Source of the DNA: Candidatus Stoquefichus sp. SB1
GTDB lineage: Bacteria > Bacillota_I > Bacilli_A > Erysipelotrichales > Coprobacillaceae
NCBI RefSeq assembly: GCF_001244545.1
Contig: NZ_LN852694.1
Coordinates: 837,747-901,746 of the forward strand
DNA length: 64,000 nt
Direction of reading: 5' to 3'
Shown: piece by piece, positions 43,429 through 51,991 of the stretch
Numbering within the stretch: the first letter of the stretch is position 1
Layout of the letters: the number at the start of each line of letters is the position of its first letter
Notes under the pieces: generated by a model
Seen by the model: the letters and a program-made list of their open reading frames with translations, nothing else
Database searches by the model: none
What the model was told of the DNA's origin: nothing
Program-made: the position numbers and the translations under genes

Positions 43429-45246
43429 ATGGCAAAAATTAGACAGTTAGATGATATTTTATCTAATAAAATTGCAGCTGGAGAAGTTGTTGAAAGACCG
43501 GCTAGTGTTGTAAAGGAACTAGTTGAAAATAGTATTGATGCACTTGCTCATCGTATCGATATATATATTGAAGATGGTGGACTTCAAATGATTAAAGTGG
43601 TTGATAATGGTGAAGGTATGTCAAAAGAAGATGCCCGTCTTTGTTTTTCACGTCATGCGACAAGTAAAATAAAAGATGACCAGGATTTGTTTAATATTAT
43701 GACTTTAGGTTTTCGAGGAGAAGCTATACCTTCTATTGCTTCAGTCAGTCATTTTGATTTAAGAACATCAACTGGTGAAGCAGGTTATTTTATGATATAT
43801 GAATTTGGGAAGTCTCTTCAAGAAGGTATATGTGATTTACCAAAAGGCACACAGATTACGATCACTAAAATCTTTCAGAATGTTCCCGCCCGTTTAAAGT
43901 ATTTAAAATCAGTTAATAGTGAGTTTGCTGCTATACACCAGTATGTTGAAAGAATTGCCTTAGCATATCCTCATATTGCAATACGATTATATCATAACGA
44001 AAAATTGATTTTTCAGACAAATGGAAAAGGCAATTTGTTGGAAGTCATTGCCAGTATGTATGGTATTGCAACAGCTAAAAATATGATTCCTGTTGAATTT
44101 GAAAATGATGAATTTCAAATTCAAGGATATGTTAGCAAAATTGATACTTCGCGAGCATCAAAGACAAATATTATCACTTTGGTGAATCATCGTTATGTAA
44201 AAAATGCAATGAGTATTGATGCAATTAACAATGCTTATCGAGCATATTTGGCTGATAATCGTTATCCTATTGCTGTTGTCAATATAGAGGTTGATCCTTA
44301 TTTAGTAGATGTTAATGTTCATCCATCTAAATTAGAGGTCAGATTTTCTAAAGAATACGAATTACGTGAGCTGATATATAATGGTGTATCAAATGCTCTT
44401 CAACAGGTTAATTTAACATATCAAGTCAAAAATAAACAAACAGAACGTGAAACATTTAAACCACAATTAGATCAAGTGACTTTTGATTTGCCTGAAGAAA
44501 CTCCTGTTTTTCATAAAGAAGAGGCAATTGTACAAAAAGAAGATTTGGCACAGCAAAAGAATTTACTTAAAGAACCCCAAACAGCATATACTCATGTTCA
44601 ACAAAGAGATGAGACAATTGAAGAAAGCAGTCATACACCTATATCAACAATCCAACAAAGACCAATTCAAGAAAAAATTTATGCAAAAGCACAAATTCAT
44701 GGAACTTATTTAATTGGTGAAAATGAAAAAGGAATGTATATGGTTGATCAGCATGCTGCTCAAGAAAGAATTAACTATGAGTATTATAAGGAACAGTTTT
44801 CACATCTTGATTTAACTATGCAGCCATTATTAGTACCTTTGCAATTGGAATACCCAATGAGTGAATTTCTCATTTTAGAAGAAAGAAAAAGTGTTTTAGA
44901 AAAAGTAGGAATTCATCTGGAAGTTTTTGGTGAACATGGTTACATCTTAAGAAGTTTACCTTTATGGATGAAAAAAATAGATGAGAACATATTTGTAGAT
45001 GAAATGATTCAGGAAATTTTACATAAAAATTACTTAGATGTTGTCTCTTTACAAGAACATGCTATTGCAACATTAAGTTGTAAAGCATCATTAAAAGCCA
45101 ATACATATCTTTCTTTAAGTGATATGCAAACTATATTTGATAATTTAATGCGATGTGAGAATCCATATGTTTGTCCTCATGGAAGACCAACAATATTGTT
45201 TTATAGTGATTATGAATTAGAAAAATTATTTAAGAGGGTGATTTAA
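43429..45246 (+). CDS. mutL: DNA mismatch repair protein MutL with endonuclease motif
   Basis: A 605-residue GHKL ATPase that couples MutS to strand removal. ATP-binding motifs are ELVENSIDA near 29, VVDNGEGM near 57 and TLGFRGEA near 89. The C-terminal domain carries the nicking motif DQHAAQERINYE near 439 and C-P-H-G-R-P near the end, so it belongs to the endonuclease-type MutL used by bacteria without MutH. A Gln/Glu-rich linker joins the halves. Confidence 0.96.
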   Translation: MAKIRQLDDILSNKIAAGEVVERPASVVKELVENSIDALAHRIDIYIEDGGLQMIKVVDNGEGMSKEDARLCFSRHATSKIKDDQDLFNIMTLGFRGEAIPSIASVSHFDLRTSTGEAGYFMIYEFGKSLQEGICDLPKGTQITITKIFQNVPARLKYLKSVNSEFAAIHQYVERIALAYPHIAIRLYHNEKLIFQTNGKGNLLEVIASMYGIATAKNMIPVEFENDEFQIQGYVSKIDTSRASKTNIITLVNHRYVKNAMSIDAINNAYRAYLADNRYPIAVVNIEVDPYLVDVNVHPSKLEVRFSKEYELRELIYNGVSNALQQVNLTYQVKNKQTERETFKPQLDQVTFDLPEETPVFHKEEAIVQKEDLAQQKNLLKEPQTAYTHVQQRDETIEESSHTPISTIQQRPIQEKIYAKAQIHGTYLIGENEKGMYMVDQHAAQERINYEYYKEQFSHLDLTMQPLLVPLQLEYPMSEFLILEERKSVLEKVGIHLEVFGEHGYILRSLPLWMKKIDENIFVDEMIQEILHKNYLDVVSLQEHAIATLSCKASLKANTYLSLSDMQTIFDNLMRCENPYVCPHGRPTILFYSDYELEKLFKRVI

Positions 45247-45606
45247 ATGAAAAAAGGAATAACAAATATTATCTTTGAACTTGTTTTAGGTGCAGGGGTG
45301 ATTATGTTAATGGGGTATTGGTTTGATGGTGTCTATGTGAAAGATTTTTCAGTTGCTTTTTTAGTAGCACTTGTTTTAGCTTTATTAAATACTTTTATTA
45401 AACCTATTTTGACAATTATTGCATTACCGATTACCATTTTATCATTAGGAATCTTTCAGTTGATTATTAATGGTTTTATTTTAACACTTGCAACGGATAT
45501 ATTAGCACCTGATTTTCAAATTGCATCATTTGGATTAACAATTGTTGCATCAATTTGTATATCTATTTTGTATAGTTTGTTAGGGATTGGGAAACTCGAT
45601 GACTAG
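45247..45606 (+). CDS. YvlD-type four-helix membrane protein (phage holin superfamily IV)
   Basis: A 119-residue protein with four membrane segments and the family block ALLNTFIKPILTIIALPITILSLG near 45, typical of the YvlD/DUF360 family (PF04020). The name 'phage holin' is historical; in Firmicutes such proteins relate to envelope stress. It starts one base after mutL stops and overlaps miaA by eight bases, so it is co-translated with them. Confidence 0.85.
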   Translation: MKKGITNIIFELVLGAGVIMLMGYWFDGVYVKDFSVAFLVALVLALLNTFIKPILTIIALPITILSLGIFQLIINGFILTLATDILAPDFQIASFGLTIVASICISILYSLLGIGKLDD

Positions 45607-46510
45607 AGTAATTGTTGTTGTTGGGCCAACGAGTGTTGGTAAAACGAAAATGGGTGTTGAATTAGCTAAAGCGCTGAATGGTGAAATTATTAGTGGTGAT
45701 TCTATGCAAATTTATAAAGATATGAATATAGGAACTGCTAAGGTCACAACATCAGAGATGGAAGGAATTCCACATCATTGTATTGATATTTTAGAACCAA
45801 CTTGTGCATATAGTGTTAAAGATTTTCAGGATGCTGTACGTTTTTGGATAGATGATATAACAGCGCGTGGAAAGACTCCAATTATTGTCGGAGGAACTGG
45901 ATTGTATATTAAAGCCGCACTTTATGATTACAAGTTCAGTGAGACAGAAGATAATCATGATATGTTTAGAAAAAAGTATAAGGATTATGATAATGAACAA
46001 CTCTACAATTATCTTTTCTCTATTGATGAAATGAGTGCTAAAGAATTACATCCTAATAATCGTCAAAGAGTCTTAAGAGCTATTGAAATCTATGAACAGA
46101 CTGGGCGTAAGAAAAGTGAAATTGTTGATGAACAACAGCATATCTGTTTATATGATGCTTATTTTGTTGGGTTAACATTACAACGAGATCTTTTGTATGA
46201 AAGAATTAATCAGAGAGTTGATTTGATGAAAGCTGCTGGTTTGGAAAGAGAAATAAGACAACTTTATAATCAGGGATTAAAGAGAACACATCAAAGTATG
46301 AAAGCAATTGGTTATAAAGAGTGGTTTGATTACTTTGAAGGAAACATATCAAAGGATGAAGTTTATGAACTGATCAAAAAACATTCGCGCCAATATGCCA
46401 AAAGACAATATACATGGTTTAAAAATCAGTTTGACGTGCACTGGTATAATGTTGATCTTCAAAAGTTTTCAAATACAGTCCAAGCTGTTTTACAAGATAT
46501 TCAAGAATAA
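45599..46510 (+). CDS. miaA: tRNA dimethylallyltransferase
   Basis: A 303-residue enzyme adding a dimethylallyl group to A37 of tRNAs reading U-starting codons; the product is then methylthiolated by MiaB. The P-loop is GPTSVGKT near residue 9, followed by SGDSMQIYKDMNIGTAK near 34, HHCIDI near 60 and GGTGLYIKA near 99. ATG 45599 overlaps the upstream gene. Length is standard. Confidence 0.96.
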   Translation: MTRVIVVVGPTSVGKTKMGVELAKALNGEIISGDSMQIYKDMNIGTAKVTTSEMEGIPHHCIDILEPTCAYSVKDFQDAVRFWIDDITARGKTPIIVGGTGLYIKAALYDYKFSETEDNHDMFRKKYKDYDNEQLYNYLFSIDEMSAKELHPNNRQRVLRAIEIYEQTGRKKSEIVDEQQHICLYDAYFVGLTLQRDLLYERINQRVDLMKAAGLEREIRQLYNQGLKRTHQSMKAIGYKEWFDYFEGNISKDEVYELIKKHSRQYAKRQYTWFKNQFDVHWYNVDLQKFSNTVQAVLQDIQE

Positions 46511-46751
46511 TATTTTTAATGATATTCTTTGTTATTGATTTAAATTATTTTATAAAAAATATTTCAAAGACGAAATGAATAGACATGATAAATGTATCTT
46601 TGTTTTGTCTTTTTTTATCAAGTCAATCTATTTGATAAGGTCATCTGCTCCTATTTAATAACATGCAACTGTTGGTTGTCAGATTTCAAAGAGTGAGTTG
46701 GTAGTTTTTCTGGTTGAATTTTGTATAATAGAAGCAAATAGGAGGGGAATT

Positions 46752-47474
46752 ATGAAGTTACAAGAAAACTTAACAGTGTTAAGAAAACAAAAAGGTTTTT
46801 CGCAAGAAGATTTGGCATATCAATTAGGTGTTTCAAGACAATCAGTGAGTAAATGGGAATCAGGTATTTCAGTTCCAGAATTGGAACGATTAATTGAAAT
46901 TGCTGATTTATTTGAAGTGACTCTAGATGAACTTGTGAAAGGAGAACAGACAAAAAAACAAGGGATAATCATGACTGATGAGCAACTTCATCGTGTCATT
47001 AGAAAATCAAGAGAATTTGAATATAAAAGTCGTCTTATGATTGGAAATATTCCACTTGTGCATGTTAATGTTGGATATGGTAAAAAAGTAGCCAAAGGTA
47101 TAATAGCATTAGGTAATATATCAATTGGTGTGATTAGTATTGGTGGTATTGCAATTGGGTTATTAAGTTTGGGCGGTTTTGCTTTAGGCGCTCTGGCATT
47201 TGGAGGTGTTGCTATTGGGATAATGGCACTAGGTGGTGTTGCTTTAGGATATGTTGCACTAGGAGGACTGGCAGTTGGAATTTATGCATGTGGAGGATAT
47301 GCCATTGCTAGTCAAATGGCATTTGGTGGTAAAGCAATAGGACATATTGCTATTGGAGCAAGTGTTCATGGTGATTATTGTCTACAAGGAACAAATTTCT
47401 CAAGTCAAGAAATAACACATTTTTTGCAGTCATTACCTGATAATATTCCTCAATGGATAAAAATATTTTTTTAA
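46752..47474 (+). CDS. XRE-type HTH protein with a tandem pentad-repeat hydrophobic domain
   Basis: A 240-residue protein. Residues 1-65 form a Cro/XRE helix-turn-helix ([27 protein letters not shown]). Residues 110-190 hold about 14 tandem five-residue units of pattern hydrophobic-Ala/Ser-hydrophobic-Gly-x, for example [16 protein letters not shown] short tail with a single Cys follows. The repeat lacks the A-D/N-L core of classical pentapeptide-repeat proteins but should form a compact solenoid or a membrane-embedded sheet. Proteins of this layout occur in other gut Firmicutes without a known function. AGGAGGGG precedes ATG 46752, and TATAAT is at 46724-46729. Confidence 0.75.
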   Translation: MKLQENLTVLRKQKGFSQEDLAYQLGVSRQSVSKWESGISVPELERLIEIADLFEVTLDELVKGEQTKKQGIIMTDEQLHRVIRKSREFEYKSRLMIGNIPLVHVNVGYGKKVAKGIIALGNISIGVISIGGIAIGLLSLGGFALGALAFGGVAIGIMALGGVALGYVALGGLAVGIYACGGYAIASQMAFGGKAIGHIAIGASVHGDYCLQGTNFSSQEITHFLQSLPDNIPQWIKIFF

Positions 47475-47516
47475 CAGTAAAAATTAGAATAATCTATCAA
47501 TATCAAAGGTAGACTA

Positions 47517-47552
47517 AAAGCCACATAAATGCTTTGTTTTTGTGGCTTTTTA
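47517..47552 (+). terminator. Rho-independent terminator
   Basis: AAAAGCCACA (47517-47526) pairs with TGTGGCTTTT (47542-47551), then T residues; it follows the XRE-type gene. Confidence 0.8.
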
Positions 47553-47713
47553 CATTCTTGCTAGTTTTTTTGTGAGTTTAATTTCCCTCGATTTTTCTTA
47601 TTCCATTTGTATTGTTAATGATATATCCTCGTGTTTTTATCAAGTTGATTGACAATGAGGCTATTATCTCTATTTAGTACGATTGTAATTTCTGCACTAT
47701 TAAATCTCCTCTT

Positions 47714-48214
47714 TTAAATATTTTCTTCCTGCATTTCAATGATTTGTACATTTGCTTTTGTTAGCTGTTCTCTTTTTTTGGAGAAACGTTCCATACTTTT
47801 TATACCAATATAAGTCAACGGAAAAATCACAGAGTATCCTAATTTTGAAGCATCTATTGCCGAGGAAGCAACACAACAGTTTCCGTCAATTCCAATACAT
47901 TCTATATTATGGATTTTGTTCTCTTTTAATATTTCTAATAGGGTAGGATTACTGAAAATGCTGGATTTATCTTTTTCTACAATATAGTTTGATACAATTG
48001 TCAAGCCTTCGACAAACTCAGAAACGTATATCTTTTTGTTACGTCTGCCTACATTTTTTATATAGATAACTGTATCACCATGTCTTGAAGCAGTTGCTAT
48101 ACGTTCGTTGATTTTATCAATCAGTGTTTGGGAATAAAATTTATTTTTACTCTTTTCTCCAATATAGTCAGCTTGCATATCTATCACAATTAACGCTGTT
48201 TCATATTGCTTCAT
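47714..48214 (-). CDS. Isochorismatase-like cysteine hydrolase
   Basis: A 166-residue alpha/beta hydrolase of the isochorismatase/nicotinamidase superfamily. The catalytic triad is visible: Asp in VIDMQADY near 13, Lys in IVEKDKSSIF near 84, and Cys in GIDGNCCVASSAIDA near 113 with the preceding cis-peptide turn. The substrate is unknown; nicotinamidase is possible but metal ligands are not obvious. ATG 48214 follows GGGAGG; the TTG at 48229 overlaps it. The region beyond the gene is AT-rich. Confidence 0.82.
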   Translation of the reverse strand: MKQYETALIVIDMQADYIGEKSKNKFYSQTLIDKINERIATASRHGDTVIYIKNVGRRNKKIYVSEFVEGLTIVSNYIVEKDKSSIFSNPTLLEILKENKIHNIECIGIDGNCCVASSAIDASKLGYSVIFPLTYIGIKSMERFSKKREQLTKANVQIIEMQEENI

Positions 48215-48594
48215 CTCATAACCTCCCAATTTTTTGTGATTCCATTATATAATATATAGGATGTGACATCAATGATTACAAAAATATATGTTCTTTTACT
48301 GTCAATGATATGATATTTATCGTTATATTCCTTGTGTTGCAGGTAATGTAGTCATAAATTTCATAATAAGTATAGAAGGAGTATACTTTTTTTAGAAAAA
48401 CAGCTTGTTGTGTGTGATTTTTAACTATCTGTTCATCATTTTCATTGAGTAATGTTCTTTATATTATATTGTGGTGATATTAATAACAACATGTTATAAT
48501 CAAGACAAGAGAAATAATGAGTAAAAGTGAGAACCAATGGCTATTTTGTATATTATGGCAGAGTGGTAAAAATCAAAAATTGTGAGGAACGTAT
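48215..48594. other. Gene-free region between the isochorismatase-like and GNAT genes
   Basis: About 380 very AT-rich bases. The left part should hold the promoter of the minus-strand hydrolase. The right part has an extended -10 box (TGTTATAAT, 48492-48500) for the GNAT gene. I see no RNA gene and no convincing coding sequence in it. Confidence 0.5.
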
Positions 48595-49014
48595 ATGATA
48601 GAAATTAGATATTTGAAAAGCTCTGATAAACAATTTTGGTATAGTCTTGATAAACATTTAGCAGAAGCAGAATTTATAAATAAGGTACATTCTAAAAGAG
48701 GCTATGTTATTTTAATGAATGATAAACCAATAGGGTTGTTAAGATATAATCTATTTTGGGATAATACTCCATTTTGTACAATGCTTATGATTGATGAAAA
48801 TTATCGTGGAAAAGGTTATGGGAAACAATTAATAGAATATTGGGAACATGATATGAAAGCAAAGGGATATGGTATGTTGTTAATATCTACACAAGTTAAT
48901 GAAACATCACAGAATTTTTATCGTAAATTGGGTTATAAGGATTGTGGCAGTTTAGTGATTGATGTTCCTGGTTATGCACAGCCTATGGAAATGTTTCTTA
49001 TCAAAGCAATTTGA
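48595..49014 (+). CDS. GNAT-family N-acetyltransferase
   Basis: A 139-residue acetyl-CoA-dependent transferase. The core strand and acetyl-CoA loop are MLMIDENYRGKGYGKQLIE near 62-80 (motif A, R-G-x-G-x-G-like), followed by LLISTQVNETSQNFYRKLGYKD. The acceptor substrate cannot be told; both small molecules and protein N-termini are possible. GAGG precedes the ATG, and an extended -10 promoter lies 95 bases upstream. Confidence 0.85.
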   Translation: MIEIRYLKSSDKQFWYSLDKHLAEAEFINKVHSKRGYVILMNDKPIGLLRYNLFWDNTPFCTMLMIDENYRGKGYGKQLIEYWEHDMKAKGYGMLLISTQVNETSQNFYRKLGYKDCGSLVIDVPGYAQPMEMFLIKAI

Positions 49015-49050
49015 TAAATTCCATTATGCTAGGGAGATGAAGGTGAGTAT

Positions 49051-49218
49051 ATGATACAATGAGAAATAACAAGTTGTCCTTTTGCTCACTATAGTTATGA
49101 TATTTATCTGTTATGTTATAGGGATAAAAATGTTGTTGTAATAAATAGTTTTGAGAATGTATGTTATAAAGGCAGTACATTATTTATGGGAATTAAAAAA
49201 TGTATTGAGATAGTATAA
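49051..49218 (+). pseudogene. Small gene with an in-frame TGA at codon 4
   Basis: AAGGTGAG, a suitable gap and ATG 49051 start a frame that reads Met-Ile-Gln and then meets TGA at 49060-49062. The same frame continues for 51 further sense codons to TAA at 49216-49218. The predicted residues look like a real protein (for example SYDIYLLCYRDKNVVVI and CYKGSTLFMGIKKC). A single change from TGG or CGA to TGA would explain it. It is most likely a recently interrupted small gene of unknown type. Confidence 0.45.
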
Positions 49219-49258
49219 TATTACAATACACTTAATACTCTTACTTAGAAGAATTAAT

Positions 49259-49300
49259 AAAAAAATAGGACTTTTAAAGATTTGAGGTCCTATTTTTTAT
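49259..49300. terminator. Rho-independent terminator at the end of rarA
   Basis: AAAAATAGGAC and GTCCTATTTTT form the stem across a loop of about 15 bases. Reading from the minus strand it ends rarA transcription and overlaps its last codons; it can also work on the plus strand. Confidence 0.7.
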
Positions 49301-50552
49301 GATTTAAATCTTTGATTTTATGTGTTCGTCCATGTTTTAAAATACGACGATAATTTTCAGCTAAAGCTTTTTCATAATGACTCGTCATCCAAGGAATATA
49401 GAATTGTTCATTTTTAAGCTGTTCAGGCAGATATTGAATGTATTCCCATAGTTCGGGACGATTGTAATCATATTTTTCGTCTTCTGCTAAGCCTACAGGA
49501 GTGAGACGTAAATATTTTGGTGCAGGATAAGGATGTGTCGCTAATGAAGATAGAGCGGCATCTATCGCTGCTTCTGAGGACTTTGATTTAGGTGATAAAC
49601 AAAGATCAATAATTGCACTTGCGATGGGAATGCGTGCTTCAGGGAAACCAATAACCTTTGCGGCCTGAAAAGCTAAAACTGTCCTCATACAAGCATTTGG
49701 ATTGGCTAAACCAATATCTTCATAAGCAGTAGTAATAACTCGTCTTTCTAGTGATTCAAGGTCATTTGCTTCAATTAATTTACCTAAATAATACATAGCT
49801 CCATTAGGATCACTTCCACGAATTGATTTCTGTAAACCACTGAGGGTATCATAATATTGATCTTCATCTTTATCAAACTGAGCATTTGCTTTCCCAAGAG
49901 CATTCTTAATCATTTCCAAAGTAATCAGATTATCTTCACTTAAGATACTTGCAACTTCTAGACAATTATATGCAAAGCGAATATCTCCACTACTTAATTT
50001 AGCAATTGCTTCTAAGACACCATCCTCAACATGATAGATATTATTCAATCCATTTTCACTCATTAAAGAACGATTAAGTCCTTCAATAATATCTTCTTGT
50101 GATAATGGTTTGACTTCAACAATTTGACAACGAGAACGAATAGCTGGGTTAATGGAATGATAAGGATTGGCAGTTGTACAACCGGCAATAATCAATAAAC
50201 CGTTTTCAATGTGTGGTAATAAGTGATCTTGTTTATCTTTATTTAAACGATGAACTTCATCAATAATGACAAATAATTCACCACTCATTTTAGCTTCCTC
50301 TATAATTATATCCATTTCTTTTTTGTTTCCAGTTGAAGCATTAAAAAGACGATAAGGAATATCTAAATCATTAGCAAGTGCACTTGCTAATGTTGTTTTT
50401 CCACAGCCAGGTGGACCATATAAAATTGTTGACATAGGATGCTTTTTTTTAACAAACTGTGTAAATAATGCTTTTTCTCCAATAAGATGCTTTTGTCCTA
50501 AAACATCTTTTAATGATTTAGGACGCATACGATGTGCTAAAGTTGTAGCCAT
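49290..50552 (-). CDS. rarA: Replication-associated recombination protein A (AAA ATPase)
   Basis: A 420-residue AAA ATPase related to clamp-loader subunits and Mgs1/WRNIP1, acting at stalled replication forks. Walker A is GPPGCGKTT near 46, Walker B LFVIIDEVHRL near 92, sensor 1 GCTTANP near 124. The C-terminal tetramerisation part has SIRGSDPNGAMYYLGKLIE and AYEDIGLANP. AAGGAAAG precedes the ATG. It is divergent from dtd. Confidence 0.94.
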   Translation of the reverse strand: MATTLAHRMRPKSLKDVLGQKHLIGEKALFTQFVKKKHPMSTILYGPPGCGKTTLASALANDLDIPYRLFNASTGNKKEMDIIIEEAKMSGELFVIIDEVHRLNKDKQDHLLPHIENGLLIIAGCTTANPYHSINPAIRSRCQIVEVKPLSQEDIIEGLNRSLMSENGLNNIYHVEDGVLEAIAKLSSGDIRFAYNCLEVASILSEDNLITLEMIKNALGKANAQFDKDEDQYYDTLSGLQKSIRGSDPNGAMYYLGKLIEANDLESLERRVITTAYEDIGLANPNACMRTVLAFQAAKVIGFPEARIPIASAIIDLCLSPKSKSSEAAIDAALSSLATHPYPAPKYLRLTPVGLAEDEKYDYNRPELWEYIQYLPEQLKNEQFYIPWMTSHYEKALAENYRRILKHGRTHKIKDLNHKK

Positions 50553-50627
50553 AAAATCTTTCCTTTTCTTATAAATTTGTTTATAATAAGTATAGCATTT
50601 TTAAATGAATAATGATAGGAGCGAGTT

Positions 50628-51080
50628 ATGAAAGTTGTTGTACAAAGAGTAAAAGAAAGTTCTGTAACAATTGATGGAGAAGTCAAAGGTCAAATTGGAA
50701 AAGGTTTTATGTTATTGGTTGGCTTTAGTAATGATGATAATACAAGTATTATTGATAAAATGATTGATAAAATCATTCATTTGCGTGTATTTGAAGATGA
50801 GCAGGGGAAAATGAATTTATCTTTATCTGATATAAATGGAAGTATTTTATCTATTTCGCAGTTCACATTGTATGCTGATTGTCGTAAAGGACGTCGTCCT
50901 GGTTTCACCGATGCAGCAAAACCAGATATAGCCATTCCACTTTATGAGGACTTTAATCAAAAAATAAAAGAAGCAGGGATACATATTGAAACAGGTGTTT
51001 TTGGAGCTGATATGAAAGTTGCGCTTATTAATGATGGACCAGTGACAATTATTTTAGATAGTCGTGATATATGTAAATAA
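50628..51080 (+). CDS. dtd: D-aminoacyl-tRNA deacylase
   Basis: A 150-residue proofreading enzyme that removes D-amino acids from mischarged tRNA. It has the start MKVVVQRVKESSVTIDG, the active-site SQFTLYAD near 86, and the cross-subunit NDGPVTIILD near 135. Length is standard. TAGGAGCG precedes the ATG. In many Firmicutes it follows relA; here it stands alone next to rarA. Confidence 0.95.
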   Translation: MKVVVQRVKESSVTIDGEVKGQIGKGFMLLVGFSNDDNTSIIDKMIDKIIHLRVFEDEQGKMNLSLSDINGSILSISQFTLYADCRKGRRPGFTDAAKPDIAIPLYEDFNQKIKEAGIHIETGVFGADMKVALINDGPVTIILDSRDICK

Positions 51081-51210
51081 ATTTGAGTTGTTGTCATAAA
51101 GACTCTATGCAAACTTTAAAATAACTCATATAATATATGAGAATAATATTTGCGGTTTGTAATGTCTATGTTCTTATTGAAAAGAACAATGAAATGATCT
51201 TATTTAAAGG

Positions 51211-51247
51211 GAAAAGTTTATCATAAAAGATAGACTTTTCTTTTTGA
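51211..51247 (+). terminator. Rho-independent terminator downstream of dtd
   Basis: GAAAAGTTTATC (51211-51222) pairs with GATAGACTTTTC (51229-51240) apart from small irregularities, followed by T residues. Confidence 0.65.
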
Positions 51248-51251
51248 TTGA

Positions 51252-51281
51252 AAAAAGTATCTTTTTATAAGATACTTTTTT
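51252..51281. terminator. Bidirectional terminator into whose T-tract IS copy 2 inserted
   Basis: AAAAAGTATC (51252-51261) pairs with GATACTTTTT (51271-51280). Before the insertion it was the terminator for the minus-strand glycan operon ending at 53728. The target duplication TTTTTACA begins inside its T-tract. Confidence 0.8.
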
Positions 51282-51284
51282 ACA
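51277..51284. repeat. Left target-site duplication of IS copy 2 (TTTTTACA)
   Basis: The eight bases before the element are repeated exactly at 53706-53713. Confidence 0.95.
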
Positions 51285-51503
51285 GAGTAATTAAATATCT
51301 CTGGGGTTTTTACTGGCACTCAAATTTATTGGGGTGCCTTTTCTTTTTATATTGTTTCTTCTTTTCATTTCTATGGGGTTCTTTCTCTTTATATTTTCTC
51401 TAAATCATTATATGATTATTTTATAAAATTTACAGAAAGAAAATGGATAAACAATCGCCCCGACCAAAGTTTGATTATTTATCCTGTCCTATTGAAGAAC
51501 ACT

Positions 51504-51923
51504 ATGATAATAATTCAAACTCACAAAAAAATCAAGCCTTTCAATCAGTTTGTTTATGACAGATTGATTAGAAGCATCAACTTCAATAAAATTGAGTGCT
51601 CCAGTTGTCATTCCCACAGCTGGACTTTTCATGCCTACTATGATCGTCATACTGATTTCTTCAATAGAGATATTGTTATCAGAATACTGAGAGTTCAATG
51701 CACTGATTGCGGTGTGACTCATGCAGTTCTTATTCAGGAAATGATTCCCTATTCAATTGCCGATTTCTCTGTTATCTGTTCATCTGTCAATTATTCTCAG
51801 TTCACTTATTCCTCTCATCGCTTTTTTCTCATCCATAAATATCACGATATCCCCCTTAGATACATAACCTTATGCTGGATGAACCGCAGAAATCATCCTT
51901 GTCTTTTCTATTTTCCCACATGA
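51504..51923 (+). CDS. DUF6431-like zinc-binding protein of the ISL3 element (copy 2)
   Basis: Identical to the gene at 31343-31762: two CxxC pairs and a short C-terminal part. It probably binds zinc and may assist transposition, which is inference from its constant position before the transposase. The start is uncertain; TTG 51471 is an alternative. Confidence 0.55.
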   Translation: MIIIQTHKKIKPFNQFVYDRLIRSINFNKIECSSCHSHSWTFHAYYDRHTDFFNRDIVIRILRVQCTDCGVTHAVLIQEMIPYSIADFSVICSSVNYSQFTYSSHRFFLIHKYHDIPLRYITLCWMNRRNHPCLFYFPT

Positions 51924-51991
51924 CTTTTGTATGCCTTTCCCTTTTTCTATGTTACTTTTGTCTTAGAAACAAGATGAAAGGAGATTTTTAT

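Noticed and set aside
45247-45606. Phage holin, hence a prophage remnant
   Set aside because: The protein belongs to the chromosomal YvlD/PF04020 group with a misleading name. It is translationally coupled with mutL and miaA, and no other phage gene is present.
46511-46700. Imperfect stem-loops after miaA that might be a structured RNA
   Set aside because: The pairings are short, AT-rich and interrupted, and fit a weak terminator as well as anything else.
47553-47713. Possible gene remnant on the minus strand after the isochorismatase-like gene
   Set aside because: A ribosome-binding-like AGAGGAG is followed by short frames broken by stops, and no frame gives a convincing start. It is too weak to call a pseudogene.
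48517-48585. A 22-codon open frame before the GNAT gene
   Set aside because: There is no ribosome binding site, and the encoded peptide shows no family feature.
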